Assembly: GCA_947631615.1 (NCBI GenBank)
Contig: CANRLX010000001.1
Location: forward strand, 62,001-126,000
Direction of reading: 5' to 3'
Source of the DNA: an uncultured Acetatifactor sp.
GTDB taxonomy: Bacteria > Bacillota > Clostridia > Lachnospirales > Lachnospiraceae
Length of the DNA stretch: 64,000 nt
Numbering within the stretch: the stretch's first letter is position 1; every line of letters begins with the position of its first letter. The position numbers and the translations under genes are program-made. Below, in pieces: positions 37,031 to 45,426 of this stretch. Below the pieces are notes generated by a model. It worked only from the letters and a program-made list of their open reading frames with translations, ran no database searches and had not been told where the DNA came from.

Positions 37031-38182
37031 ATGACAGTTTTACTGGAATTTAGAGAAAAACTTAAAATGTTCTACAGCAGGTACGAAGCGTTTATCCTGC
37101 CGGTCGTCCGGTTTTTGCTCGCCTTTTTGGTGTTGAGCACCATCAATGGCCGGATGGGCTACCTGCAGCTTTTGGATCAGCACATCGAGGTGGTGCTGAT
37201 CGCCGCGCTGACCTGTTCCTTCCTGCCCTCCGGTGGCATCATTTTCTTTGCGGCGGCCTTCAGCCTGCTGCATATGTATGCGCTCTCGATGGAGGTGGCG
37301 CTTGTGGGCTTCTGCCTATACCTTATGATGTTCCTTTTGTTCTTCCGGTTCGCGCCGAGGGACGCGCTGGTCGTGATTCTGACCCCGCTTCTGTGCGCCT
37401 TCCGCGTTCCCTATGTGATGCCCGTGGTCATGGGGCTGATCGGGACGCCGGCATCCGCGGTCTCCGTGGGCTGCGGCGTGATCGTCTACTTCCTGTTCCA
37501 GGTGGTGGCGGCCAACGCCACGACGATCGGCACGCTGGGAGACGAGGACGCGGCGGCCAAGCTTCGCCTGATCATCGACGGGCTGCTGAACAATCGGGAG
37601 ATGATGGTCATGGTGGCGGCGTTCGTCATCACGGTGATCGTGGTCTATCTGGTCCGCAGGATGTCTGTGGACTACGCCTGGACCATCGCGATCATTGCGG
37701 GCGTTATGACGGATCTGGTCATCCTGCTGGTGGGAGACCTCTTGTATGACACCAATATGTCCGTGGGCTGGGCCATCCTGGGGGTGGTGCTGACGGTCAT
37801 ATGTGCCAAGGTGGTGGAATTTTTCCGCTTCTGCGTGGACTATGGGCGGACAGAGAAGGTGCAGTTTGAGGACGACGAGTATTATTATTATGTGAAGGCG
37901 GTTCCGAAGCTGAACGTGGCTGCGCCCACCAAGACGGTGAAAAAGATCAACACCCAGAGCCGCAGCGCATCCGTGCGAAGGGATTATGAGGAGGATCCGT
38001 TTTATGACCGCCCGAGAAACACGGTGAAGGAGAAAAACGGCAGGAGTGCCCAAACCTCCAGGAGCCGTGCGGAATATAGCGGGAGCCGGTACGACGGGGG
38101 CCGGCCGGACCGCCGCAGAGAGAGGAGCGTCACGGTCCAAAGCACGGAAGATTACGAGGATGATTACGAAGAGTTGTATTAG
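37031..38182 (+). CDS. Polytopic membrane protein upstream of cdaA, unknown function
   Basis: 383 aa. About eight to ten membrane helices fill residues 15-275, followed by an acidic/tyrosine-rich segment (FEDDEYYYYVKAVP) and a long charged cytoplasmic tail of about 95 residues rich in Arg, Ser and Asp. No known transporter motif is seen. GGAGG lies before the ATG. Co-location with cdaA and ybbR suggests a link to c-di-AMP or envelope homeostasis, but this is inference. Confidence 0.75.
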   Translation: MTVLLEFREKLKMFYSRYEAFILPVVRFLLAFLVLSTINGRMGYLQLLDQHIEVVLIAALTCSFLPSGGIIFFAAAFSLLHMYALSMEVALVGFCLYLMMFLLFFRFAPRDALVVILTPLLCAFRVPYVMPVVMGLIGTPASAVSVGCGVIVYFLFQVVAANATTIGTLGDEDAAAKLRLIIDGLLNNREMMVMVAAFVITVIVVYLVRRMSVDYAWTIAIIAGVMTDLVILLVGDLLYDTNMSVGWAILGVVLTVICAKVVEFFRFCVDYGRTEKVQFEDDEYYYYVKAVPKLNVAAPTKTVKKINTQSRSASVRRDYEEDPFYDRPRNTVKEKNGRSAQTSRSRAEYSGSRYDGGRPDRRRERSVTVQSTEDYEDDYEELY

Positions 38183-38214
38183 GCAAATATAGGGAAGCAA
38201 GGGTTTAGAGCGCG

Positions 38215-39096
38215 ATGCAGTGGTTGAATGAAAGGATTGTTTACTTTCTGAATAATATCGGCGTTTACAGGACGATGATAGAGATCAGCGATATTGTGGA
38301 GATCTTGATCATTGCGCTGGTGCTGTATTATATACTGGTGTGGATGAAGAACACCCGCGCGTGGGCTCTGTTGAAGGGCCTGATTGTCATTTGCGTGTTT
38401 TTGCTGCTCGCCTACTTTTCCCATATGAGCACCATCCTGTGGATCGCGCGCAATGTCCTGAGCTTTGCCGTGATCGCGCTGATCGTGGTGATCCAGCCGG
38501 AGCTGAGAAGGGCCCTGGAGGAGCTGGGAAACAAGAATATCCTGACGTCGGTGATCCCCTTTGACACCAGCCGTCGGGAGGAGGAATTTTCCGAGAAGAC
38601 GATCAATGAGATCACCAGGGCGTGCGTGGAGATGGGAAAGGCCAGGACGGGCGCTCTGATCGTGATCGAGCAGCAGGAGACGCTGCGGGACTATGAGAGA
38701 ACCGGCATCGCGGTGGACGGCATTGTCACCAACCAGCTTCTGATCAACATTTTTGAGCACAATACGCCTCTGCACGACGGCGCCGTCATCGTCAGGGGAA
38801 ACCGCATTGTATCGGCCACCTGTTATCTCCCCCTGTCCGACAACCTGGGGCTGAGCAAGGAGCTTGGCACCAGACACCGCGCCGGAGTGGGGATCTCGGA
38901 GGTGACGGACTCCCTGACCGTGATCGTGTCGGAGGAGACGGGCAGGATCAGCGTGGCATATGAGGGAGAGCTGGACCGGAATCTGAATGCGGATCAGCTC
39001 AAGCGGCGTATGCAGCAGATCCTAAACGGTATGCAGCAGGAGGAGAACGAGGGGGAGAAGCGCATCTGGAAGGGAAGGAGCAGGCTTAAGAAATGA
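38215..39096 (+). CDS. cdaA: Diadenylate cyclase CdaA
   Basis: Makes the second messenger c-di-AMP from two ATP, 293 aa. Three N-terminal membrane helices (residues about 25-95) anchor a DAC domain with the catalytic D188-G189-A190 motif and R220-H221-R222. The ATG of the next gene overlaps the stop (ATGA), matching the usual cdaA-cdaR(ybbR) pair. glmM, often third, is not adjacent. Confidence 0.95.
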   Translation: MQWLNERIVYFLNNIGVYRTMIEISDIVEILIIALVLYYILVWMKNTRAWALLKGLIVICVFLLLAYFSHMSTILWIARNVLSFAVIALIVVIQPELRRALEELGNKNILTSVIPFDTSRREEEFSEKTINEITRACVEMGKARTGALIVIEQQETLRDYERTGIAVDGIVTNQLLINIFEHNTPLHDGAVIVRGNRIVSATCYLPLSDNLGLSKELGTRHRAGVGISEVTDSLTVIVSEETGRISVAYEGELDRNLNADQLKRRMQQILNGMQQEENEGEKRIWKGRSRLKK

Positions 39097-40361
39097 GAAA
39101 GATTTTGTTTCACAACTGGGGCTTAAAACTTGCTTCCATTGTGCTGGCGATCATCCTCTGGTTTCTGGTGGTGATCGTGATCGACGATCCGCAGAGCAGA
39201 ACCTTTCGCAACGTCCAGGTGGAGCTGGTCAACACGGAGCTGCTGGAGCAGGAGAACAAGGTGTACGAGGTGCTGGACAACACGGATACGGTCAATGTCA
39301 GCGTGACGGCGCCCTCCAGCGTGCTGTCGCAGATCAATGAGAACGATATCGTGGTGTCGGCGGATGTGAGCAGACTGACGGACATCAGCACGATCCCTAT
39401 CGAGGTGGAGGTGAGCAACCTCAACGTGATCTCCACGTCCACCAGCCGGGAGGTGGTTCGGCTGAACGTGGAGGACAAGGCCAGCAAGTATGTGCCGCTC
39501 ACCTACAGCACGGAGGGAGAGGTGGCCGAGGGTTATATGATCGGCAACGTGACGATGGATCAGAATATGATCGAGATCTCGGGGCCTCAGTCCGCCGTGA
39601 ACGAAGTCCGCTCCGCCAAGGTCAACGTGAATGTGACCAATGCCTCCAGCAGCCTGTCGGCCAATATGGAGATCCATCTCTATGACCAGGACGGAAACGA
39701 GATGACCCAGGAGTCCATCCGCAAACAGACCAGCTATGTGAGGGTTTCCGTGGAGGTTCTGCTGACCAAGAATGTGCCGATCTATGTGTACTATTCCGGC
39801 GCTCCCGCCGACGGATGTCTGACCACCGGTGAGATCGACACGGATCCCGGGTCGGTCATGGTTGCGGGAACGGCGACCAGTCTCGCCGGCATAAGCGAGA
39901 TCTCCATCCCCAAGGAGCTCATCGATATCACGGGAGCGGAGGAGGACGTAGTGGCCGAGATCGATGTGAGAGAGCTTCTTCCGGATAACGTGCGGCTGGC
40001 GGACAGCGGATCCGACGGCAAAGTGACGGTGACGATCCATGTGGAGAAGGAGTCGGAGAAGAGGCTGGATATCCTGCCGGAGAATCTGAGTATTGTGAAC
40101 GTTCCGGAGGGGCTGGTGGCGGAGCTGCCGGACAATGCGGAATCCTATATCGTGACGGTGACGGGTCTGCAGGAGCTGCTGGATCAGGTGACGGAGGGCA
40201 GCATTACCGGAAGGGCGGATGTGGCCGCCTGGATGGAGGAACAGGAAATGACCGCGCTGACTCCGGGGGCCTACAACATTCCCGTGGATCTGCAGCTGCC
40301 GGACGGAGTGAGGGTCAGCGCGCCCCTGACGGTGCACGTGGTGGTTCACCGCGCGGAGTAG
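39093..40361 (+). CDS. ybbR: YbbR-domain regulator of CdaA
   Basis: 422 aa: one N-terminal membrane helix (about residues 10-30, LKLASIVLAIILWFLVVIVI) and extracellular YbbR repeats rich in beta strands. In Bacillus the homologue (CdaR/YbbR) binds and modulates CdaA. It overlaps cdaA by 4 nt. About four repeats are expected for this length. Confidence 0.92.
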   Translation: MRKILFHNWGLKLASIVLAIILWFLVVIVIDDPQSRTFRNVQVELVNTELLEQENKVYEVLDNTDTVNVSVTAPSSVLSQINENDIVVSADVSRLTDISTIPIEVEVSNLNVISTSTSREVVRLNVEDKASKYVPLTYSTEGEVAEGYMIGNVTMDQNMIEISGPQSAVNEVRSAKVNVNVTNASSSLSANMEIHLYDQDGNEMTQESIRKQTSYVRVSVEVLLTKNVPIYVYYSGAPADGCLTTGEIDTDPGSVMVAGTATSLAGISEISIPKELIDITGAEEDVVAEIDVRELLPDNVRLADSGSDGKVTVTIHVEKESEKRLDILPENLSIVNVPEGLVAELPDNAESYIVTVTGLQELLDQVTEGSITGRADVAAWMEEQEMTALTPGAYNIPVDLQLPDGVRVSAPLTVHVVVHRAE

Positions 40362-40418
40362 GGGCGCGGACATAAAATAAAATCGTGCAAAAAATAGATA
40401 TATTTTGCGCAAATTTGC

Positions 40419-40447
40419 TTGTGATTGCTTCTCAATCATGCTATTAT
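40419..40447 (+). promoter_or_regulatory. Promoter of the HPr gene with overlapping inverted repeat
   Basis: TTGTGA (40419-40424), 17 bp, TATTAT (40442-40447) with TGC in front (extended -10). TGATTG (40422-40427) and CAATCA (40433-40438) form a 6-bp inverted repeat within the spacer. A short hairpin follows in the leader at 40462-40485. Confidence 0.65.
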
Positions 40448-40513
40448 AGAAATGAGAAGGATGACCTCTCGTTTGGGAAGGGTCAGGAACAGCGGGAATT
40501 GGAGGGTAGACTT

Positions 40514-40777
40514 ATGGTAAGTCAGAAGGTAGTCATCAAGAACCCTACCGGCTTGCACTTGCGACCTGCGGGTATCCTGTGCAAGGAGGCAATGCAATTT
40601 AAATCATTGATTACTTTTTCGTTTCGCGGCAATACCGCAAACGCGAAGAGTGTGTTGAGTGTGCTGGGTGCATGTGTCAAATGTGGTGATGAGATTGAGT
40701 TTGTATGTGAAGGGGAAGACGAGGAACAAGCGCTGAAGACGCTGGTGGAAGCGGTGGAAAGCGGTCTTGGTGAATAG
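40514..40777 (+). CDS. ptsH: HPr-family phosphocarrier protein
   Basis: PTS phosphocarrier, 87 aa. His15 in NPTGLHLRPAG, the site phosphorylated by enzyme I, and Ser46 in NAKS, the HPr-kinase regulatory site, are both present, so it can serve sugar phosphotransfer and carbon catabolite control. The ATG follows GGAGG. It is monocistronic; no enzyme I gene is adjacent, so it could be a paralogue of the main HPr. Confidence 0.9.
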   Translation: MVSQKVVIKNPTGLHLRPAGILCKEAMQFKSLITFSFRGNTANAKSVLSVLGACVKCGDEIEFVCEGEDEEQALKTLVEAVESGLGE

Positions 40778-40779
40778 TC

Positions 40780-40811
40780 AGCAGCTCATCCTTTGGGTGA
40801 GCTGCTTTCTG
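40780..40811 (+). terminator. Terminator of the HPr gene
   Basis: AGCAGCTCATCC (40780-40791) pairs with GGGTGAGCTGCT (40795-40806), a 12-bp stem with one G-U pair and a TTT loop, followed by TTCT and a longer T-run at about 40823. Confidence 0.85.
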
Positions 40812-40890
40812 CTGGACCCTGTTTTCTTTTTTTTATTTGGGAGTTTGGCGGGTATCACAAAATCTTGAGTTTGAGAAAGGGTAGAGAGCA

Positions 40891-42570
40891 ATGTTGAATT
40901 ACAGTCGTTATCGTAAAAATCCGGTGGTGGACTATCCGGAGCGCAGGTGGCCGAACAGGGAGATCGAGAAAGCTCCCATCTGGTGCAGCGTGGATCTGCG
41001 CGACGGAAACCAGGCGCTGATAGATCCCATGATCGTGGAAGAGAAGGTGGAGATGTTCCAGTATCTGATCAAGCTGGGTTTTAAGGAGATCGAGATCGGT
41101 TTTCCGGCTGCGAGCCAGATCGAATTTGATTTTCTGCGCCAGCTCGTGGAGCGGAAGATGATTCCGGACGACGTGGTGGTACAGGTTTTGACCCAGTGCA
41201 GGGAGGAGCTGATCGACCGCACCTTCGAGTCGATCGAGGGCTGCAGCCAGGCGATCGTACATATTTACAATTCCACCTCCACGCTCCAGCGGGACGTGGT
41301 GTTTGGCATGGACAGGGAGCATATCACCGAGATCGCGGTCAACGGCACCAGGATGGTGAAGGAGCGCGCGGCAAAGTTCCCCGGCAAGATCATTCTCGAG
41401 TACTCTCCGGAGAGCTTCACCGGCACGGAGCTGGACTATGCGTTAGAGATATGCAACGCGGTGAGCGCAGCCTGGGGGCCGACCCCGGAGGCGCCCATGA
41501 TCCTGAATCTGCCCTCCACCGTGGAGATGAATACGCCTAACGTGTATGCGGATCAGATCGAGTGGATGAATCTGCACCTGGACAACCGTGAGAGCATTAT
41601 CTTAAGCGTGCATCCCCACAATGACCGGGGGACCGGCGTGGCAAGCGCGGAGCTTGCGCTCCTGGCGGGGGCGGAACGCGTGGAGGGGACGCTCTTTGGA
41701 AACGGCGAGCGCACCGGCAATGTGGACATTCTGAATATTGCCTACAATATGTTTTCCCAGGGGATCGACCCGAAGCTGAATATCGAGCATATCAATGAGA
41801 TCATAGAGATTTACGAGCGCTGCTGCAAGCTGCCCATCCATCCCAGGCACCCTTACGCGGGCAAGCTGGTGTTTACCGCTTTTTCCGGTTCCCATCAGGA
41901 CGCTATCAACAAGGGCGTGAAGGCTATGAAGGAGCGCGGCAGCGAGATCTGGCAGGTGCCCTACCTTCCCATCGACCCCGCGGACATCGGCAGAGAGTAC
42001 GAACCCATCGTGCGCATCAACTCTCAGTCTGGCAAGGGCGGCGTAGCCTTTGTGATGGATACCTACTTTGGATTTAAGCTGCCCAAGGCGATGCACAAGG
42101 AATTTGCCAATGTGATCCAGGAGATCTCGGAGAAACAGGGCGAGGTATCTCCGGATCAGATCATGGAGAGCTTTAAGGCGGAGTATTTGGATCGGAAGGA
42201 GCCGATCCATTTCAGACAGCTCCACATGGACGACTTGAGCGGCTCCGTGAAGAGCGAGTTTGACACCAGGGTCACGGTGATCTACACGGACCATGGTGAG
42301 GAGAAGAGCTTTGAGGCTGTGGGAAACGGGCCCATCGACGCGGTGCAGAGAGGTCTCTCCGAGGCCCTTGGGATTTCCATCAAGATATTGGATTACGAGG
42401 AGCACGCTCTGCAGAGCGGTGCAAACTCTCAGGCGGCTGCGTACATCCATCTGCTGGACAGGGACACCGGCCGCGTGACCTACGGCGTGGGAGTGAGCTC
42501 CAGCATTACGAGAGCGTCCGTGCGGGCGATCTTCTCCGCGGTGAACCGTCTGGGACTTACCGGAAGGTAA
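40891..42570 (+). CDS. leuA: 2-isopropylmalate synthase
   Basis: First committed step of leucine synthesis, condensing 2-ketoisovalerate with acetyl-CoA, 559 aa (the longer LeuA type). The HMGL-like barrel carries VDLRDGNQALIDP near residue 33 and the metal ligands HPHNDRGTGVA near 240; a C-terminal regulatory domain ends SSSITRASVRAIFSAVNRLG. The other leu genes are absent nearby. The leader is only about 80 nt after the HPr terminator, too short for a T-box. Confidence 0.95.
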   Translation: MLNYSRYRKNPVVDYPERRWPNREIEKAPIWCSVDLRDGNQALIDPMIVEEKVEMFQYLIKLGFKEIEIGFPAASQIEFDFLRQLVERKMIPDDVVVQVLTQCREELIDRTFESIEGCSQAIVHIYNSTSTLQRDVVFGMDREHITEIAVNGTRMVKERAAKFPGKIILEYSPESFTGTELDYALEICNAVSAAWGPTPEAPMILNLPSTVEMNTPNVYADQIEWMNLHLDNRESIILSVHPHNDRGTGVASAELALLAGAERVEGTLFGNGERTGNVDILNIAYNMFSQGIDPKLNIEHINEIIEIYERCCKLPIHPRHPYAGKLVFTAFSGSHQDAINKGVKAMKERGSEIWQVPYLPIDPADIGREYEPIVRINSQSGKGGVAFVMDTYFGFKLPKAMHKEFANVIQEISEKQGEVSPDQIMESFKAEYLDRKEPIHFRQLHMDDLSGSVKSEFDTRVTVIYTDHGEEKSFEAVGNGPIDAVQRGLSEALGISIKILDYEEHALQSGANSQAAAYIHLLDRDTGRVTYGVGVSSSITRASVRAIFSAVNRLGLTGR

Positions 42571-43660
42571 AGGTATCGTCCTCGTTCACGACGCAGATCA
42601 TGGTTTTACCGGTATTTAAAAGGATTTCGTTTCCGTCGTCATCATAGTAATGGGTGGCGCCGTAATCGGAATCCTTTTTCCATGTGACGGGGATCCCCTT
42701 GCCGTTGGTGAAGTACCAGCCGCCTCGGGTGTCGTCGTGGCACTGGAACACCAGGTAGCCTTCACTCAGCCCCAGATCCTCGCTTTTGACGCACTGTATC
42801 AGGACATTCTTAAATGCGAGCTGTTCACCGGTGGCGCCGTCCACATGGGGGCCGTCGTCATCCCCCACCAGATGCTGGCTGCGGTAATAGAGCCCGTCCG
42901 CCTCGTTGAGCTCGAAGTAGCAGCGGGTCAGCGGATAGCAGCCGGACAGGTCTATGTATGCGGCGGATTCGGCCCGGTCGCCGTACTGCTCCAGGGTGTT
43001 TGGCTCCGCCTCCGAGGCAAAGAGGAAATGATGATCGTCGGTGAGCCCCCGATAGGAGAGAGAATAGCCTTTTTCCAGGATCTTCCGGTACAGCCGCTGG
43101 CCGTCGGTATAGGCGTTGTGCGGCGCCTGACGGTCCGAGGTGCGGTAAAAGGCTAAACTGTCTGTGGACAGAGCGCCGTTTATATTCTCGGTGGTGGGCT
43201 GCTCGATCAGATCGTTGACAAAGAAGGGGCCGCCGTAGTGCACGAGGAAAGCGTCCCACTCAAAAGCCCAGTAGGCAAAGTAGGAGCGCAGGCTCCGCAC
43301 GTTTCCGATCTGTCCCAGATCCTCCCAATCCTCGTAGAGAGCCATGAGACGCGTCATGCGCCCCTCCACATTGGCCTCGTAGACAACGGAGGCCCTGGAA
43401 AGATTATACTGGGGAACAGCGTCCTTTTCGTTGGGGATCATGACGGCGATCGGACGGGTGGCCGCCGCCTCGGCGCTCACCCACTCATTGGTGAGGGGGC
43501 TTCGCACCATATCCTCCCCGGGGGGAACGGAGTCGTCCTCCACCGTGGCATAGACGGGGGCGGAGGGGCCGGAGCCGTCAGGCGCTTTCTCTTGTGTTCC
43601 GCAGGCCGTCAGCAGCGCCAGTACGGCGATCAGAGCCAGGCCTGTCTTACTTTTTTTCAT
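42557..43660 (-). CDS. DUF3048 (YerB-like) lipoprotein
   Basis: Secreted lipoprotein of unknown function, 367 aa. Signal peptide MKKSKTGLALIAVLALLTAC, lipobox LTAC, then the DUF3048 domain (SPLTNEWVSAEAAATRPIAV; LMALYEDWEDLGQIGNVRSL). The start at 43660 follows GGGAGG; a longer upstream frame reaches 43741 but would hide the signal peptide. The 3' end overlaps the convergent leuA by 14 nt. Confidence 0.88.
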   Translation of the reverse strand: MKKSKTGLALIAVLALLTACGTQEKAPDGSGPSAPVYATVEDDSVPPGEDMVRSPLTNEWVSAEAAATRPIAVMIPNEKDAVPQYNLSRASVVYEANVEGRMTRLMALYEDWEDLGQIGNVRSLRSYFAYWAFEWDAFLVHYGGPFFVNDLIEQPTTENINGALSTDSLAFYRTSDRQAPHNAYTDGQRLYRKILEKGYSLSYRGLTDDHHFLFASEAEPNTLEQYGDRAESAAYIDLSGCYPLTRCYFELNEADGLYYRSQHLVGDDDGPHVDGATGEQLAFKNVLIQCVKSEDLGLSEGYLVFQCHDDTRGGWYFTNGKGIPVTWKKDSDYGATHYYDDDGNEILLNTGKTMICVVNEDDTFTFR

Positions 43661-43712
43661 GGGGAGCCTCCCGAATCGTTTGCGGTAACATCGTAAAAAA
43701 TACATTAAAGAC

Positions 43713-43741
43713 AGTTTAGCATAAAACGAAGGGGAAGTCAT
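43713..43741 (-). promoter_or_regulatory. Likely promoter of the DUF3048 lipoprotein gene
   Basis: On the minus strand, TGCTAAACT (43721-43713; extended -10) with ATGACT 17 bp upstream (43741-43736). Confidence 0.5.
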
Positions 43742-43811
43742 CAGACGAAAGGCGTTTTTAGGTATTCTTAAGAATTTCCTTCCCTGTAAAATCGGCGGAA
43801 AAGGTTGTGGC

Positions 43812-43840
43812 TTGCGCTTTGTTTTTCGGTATAGTATACT
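43812..43840 (+). promoter_or_regulatory. Promoter of the first polysaccharide-region glycosyltransferase
   Basis: TTGCGC (43812-43817), 17 bp, TATACT (43835-43840), 39 nt before the ATG at 43880. Confidence 0.6.
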
Positions 43841-43879
43841 GAATGAAAGGGTGGCAAAAAAAGGGAAGTGGAGGAAGCT

Positions 43880-44809
43880 ATGAGCCTGTTGAGCGTGATT
43901 GTTCCCTGTTATAACGAAGAGGAGAACGTGGCTTTATTTTATGAGGAGCTGGTGAAGAACGACGCTTTTTTTCAAAACAGGGGCGTGGAAATGGAAGTCC
44001 TGTATATCGACGACGGATCCGGCGACAGGACGGCGGATGAAGTGAAGAAGCTTCGGCAGCGGGACCGTCGGGTGCACCTGATCTCCTTCTCGAGAAATTT
44101 CGGAAAGGAGGCCGCTATGTACGCCGGCCTGGAGAAGTCCAAGGGCGACTACGTGGTGATGATGGATGTGGATCTTCAGGATCCTCCCGCCCTCCTGCCC
44201 GAGATGTATGGGGCTCTGGAGGAGGGGTATGACTCGGTTGCCACCAGAAGGGTCACCAGAAAGGGGGAGCCCCCCGTCCGCAGCTTCTTTGCAAGGATCT
44301 TTTACCGTCTGATGAAGAAGATTTCCCAGACGGAGATGATGGACGGGGCCAGGGACTACCGTCTGATGACGAGGCAGATGGTGGATGCGATCCTTTCCAT
44401 GAAGGAATATAACCGTTTTACGAAGGGGATCTTCGGCTGGGTCGGCTTTCGGACCAAGTGGCTGGAGTACGAGAATGTGGAGCGGGCGAGAGGGGAGACC
44501 AAGTGGAACTTCTGGAAGCTTCTCATGTATTCCTTTGAGGGGATCGTGGCGTTCTCCACGGCGCCGCTGATGTTTGCCTCCTTTATGGGGGTGCTGTTCT
44601 GCCTGATCGCTTTTTTGATGATCCTGTTTATCATTGTCCGGAAGCTGATCTTCGGGGATCCGGTGTCCGGCTGGCCCTCCCTGGTCTGCATTATCCTGAT
44701 GACCAGCGGGGTGCAGTTTTTCTGTACCGGCATACTGGGGCAGTATCTGGCCAAGACGTATATGGAGGTGAAGCGGCGGCCCATTTATCTGATTCGGGAG
44801 GAATTGTGA
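43880..44809 (+). CDS. GT2 glycosyltransferase, DPM1/GtrB type
   Basis: 309 aa. N-terminal GT-A domain (LLSVIVPCYNEEENVALFYE, DDGSGDRT, and the metal motif in MMDVDLQDPP) and two C-terminal membrane helices (about residues 228-255 and 265-290). Members transfer a sugar from a nucleotide donor to polyprenyl phosphate. GGAGG lies before the ATG. It begins the surface-polysaccharide region but has its own promoter and is separated from the main operon by the Spo0A-like gene. Confidence 0.9.
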   Translation: MSLLSVIVPCYNEEENVALFYEELVKNDAFFQNRGVEMEVLYIDDGSGDRTADEVKKLRQRDRRVHLISFSRNFGKEAAMYAGLEKSKGDYVVMMDVDLQDPPALLPEMYGALEEGYDSVATRRVTRKGEPPVRSFFARIFYRLMKKISQTEMMDGARDYRLMTRQMVDAILSMKEYNRFTKGIFGWVGFRTKWLEYENVERARGETKWNFWKLLMYSFEGIVAFSTAPLMFASFMGVLFCLIAFLMILFIIVRKLIFGDPVSGWPSLVCIILMTSGVQFFCTGILGQYLAKTYMEVKRRPIYLIREEL

Positions 44810-44834
44810 GAGAAGCGGGTTTCTTTACGGTTTC

Positions 44835-44863
44835 TTGACGTTACAGAGTCCGGTATATATGAT
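44835..44863 (+). promoter_or_regulatory. Promoter of the Spo0A-domain gene
   Basis: TTGACG (44835-44840), 17 bp, TATGAT (44858-44863), 62 nt before the ATG. Confidence 0.65.
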
Positions 44864-44924
44864 AGAATAATGCTGTCACAAAGGATAAAAACAGGAATTG
44901 TCGGTGACAGAAAGGGGACAAATC

Positions 44925-45302
44925 ATGGATATTGCGACTGTAAAGGATTGTGAACTGGAGAAATATATCACAAGTATCATGCTGGATATCGGAGTGCCGG
45001 CGCACCTGAAGGGCTACCACTATCTGCGGGACGCCATTCTTCTGACGGGGCGGGATATGGAGGTGGTCAGCAGTGTGACCAAGCTTTTGTATCCCACGAT
45101 CGCCAGGCATTTTAAGACCACCAACCAGAAGGTGGAGCGGGCGATCCGCAATGCAATCGAGGTTTCCTGGATGCGGGGGAATGTGGCGACCTTCGAGGAG
45201 ATGTTTGGGTATTCGGCGGCGTCCGGCAAATCGAGGCCGACCAACAGCGAGTATATAGCCCGCATTGCCGACAAGGTGAGGCTGGACTACAAGGCAATGT
45301 AA
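44925..45302 (+). CDS. Stand-alone Spo0A C-terminal (effector) domain protein
   Basis: 125 aa, almost entirely the DNA-binding domain of the sporulation regulator Spo0A. Recognisable blocks are LDIGVPAHLKGYHYLRDAI, TKLLYPTIARHF, KVERAIRNAIEVSWMRGN and PTNSEYIARIADKVRLDYK. There is no receiver domain and no room for one: an intergenic promoter lies directly upstream. It would bind 0A-box-like DNA without phosphorylation control. AAAGGGG precedes the ATG at 44925. It is monocistronic, followed by a terminator. Confidence 0.9.
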   Translation: MDIATVKDCELEKYITSIMLDIGVPAHLKGYHYLRDAILLTGRDMEVVSSVTKLLYPTIARHFKTTNQKVERAIRNAIEVSWMRGNVATFEEMFGYSAASGKSRPTNSEYIARIADKVRLDYKAM

Positions 45303-45323
45303 GCAAGGGAACGAAAGGAATTG

Positions 45324-45364
45324 GGAAGGCGATCATGGGGCAGTACAGGATCGCTTTCCTATTT
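45324..45364 (+). terminator. Terminator after the Spo0A-domain gene
   Basis: GGAAGGCGATC (45324-45334) pairs with GATCGCTTTCC (45349-45359), 11 bp with one G-U pair and a 14-nt loop, then TATTTG. Confidence 0.65.
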
Positions 45365-45382
45365 GTATAAATGGGTAAAATA

Positions 45383-45391
45383 TGGTATAAT
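45383..45391 (+). promoter_or_regulatory. Extended -10 promoter of the membrane-protein pair
   Basis: TGGTATAAT, a perfect extended -10, 36 nt before the ATG at 45427. Confidence 0.6.
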
Positions 45392-45426
45392 AACTCAATA
45401 TATGAAAAAACAAGGTAGGAGCATGT

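Noticed and set aside
40807-40890. T-box leucine riboswitch before leuA
   Set aside because: Only about 80 nt separate the HPr terminator from the ATG, and no T-box sequence or antiterminator is visible.
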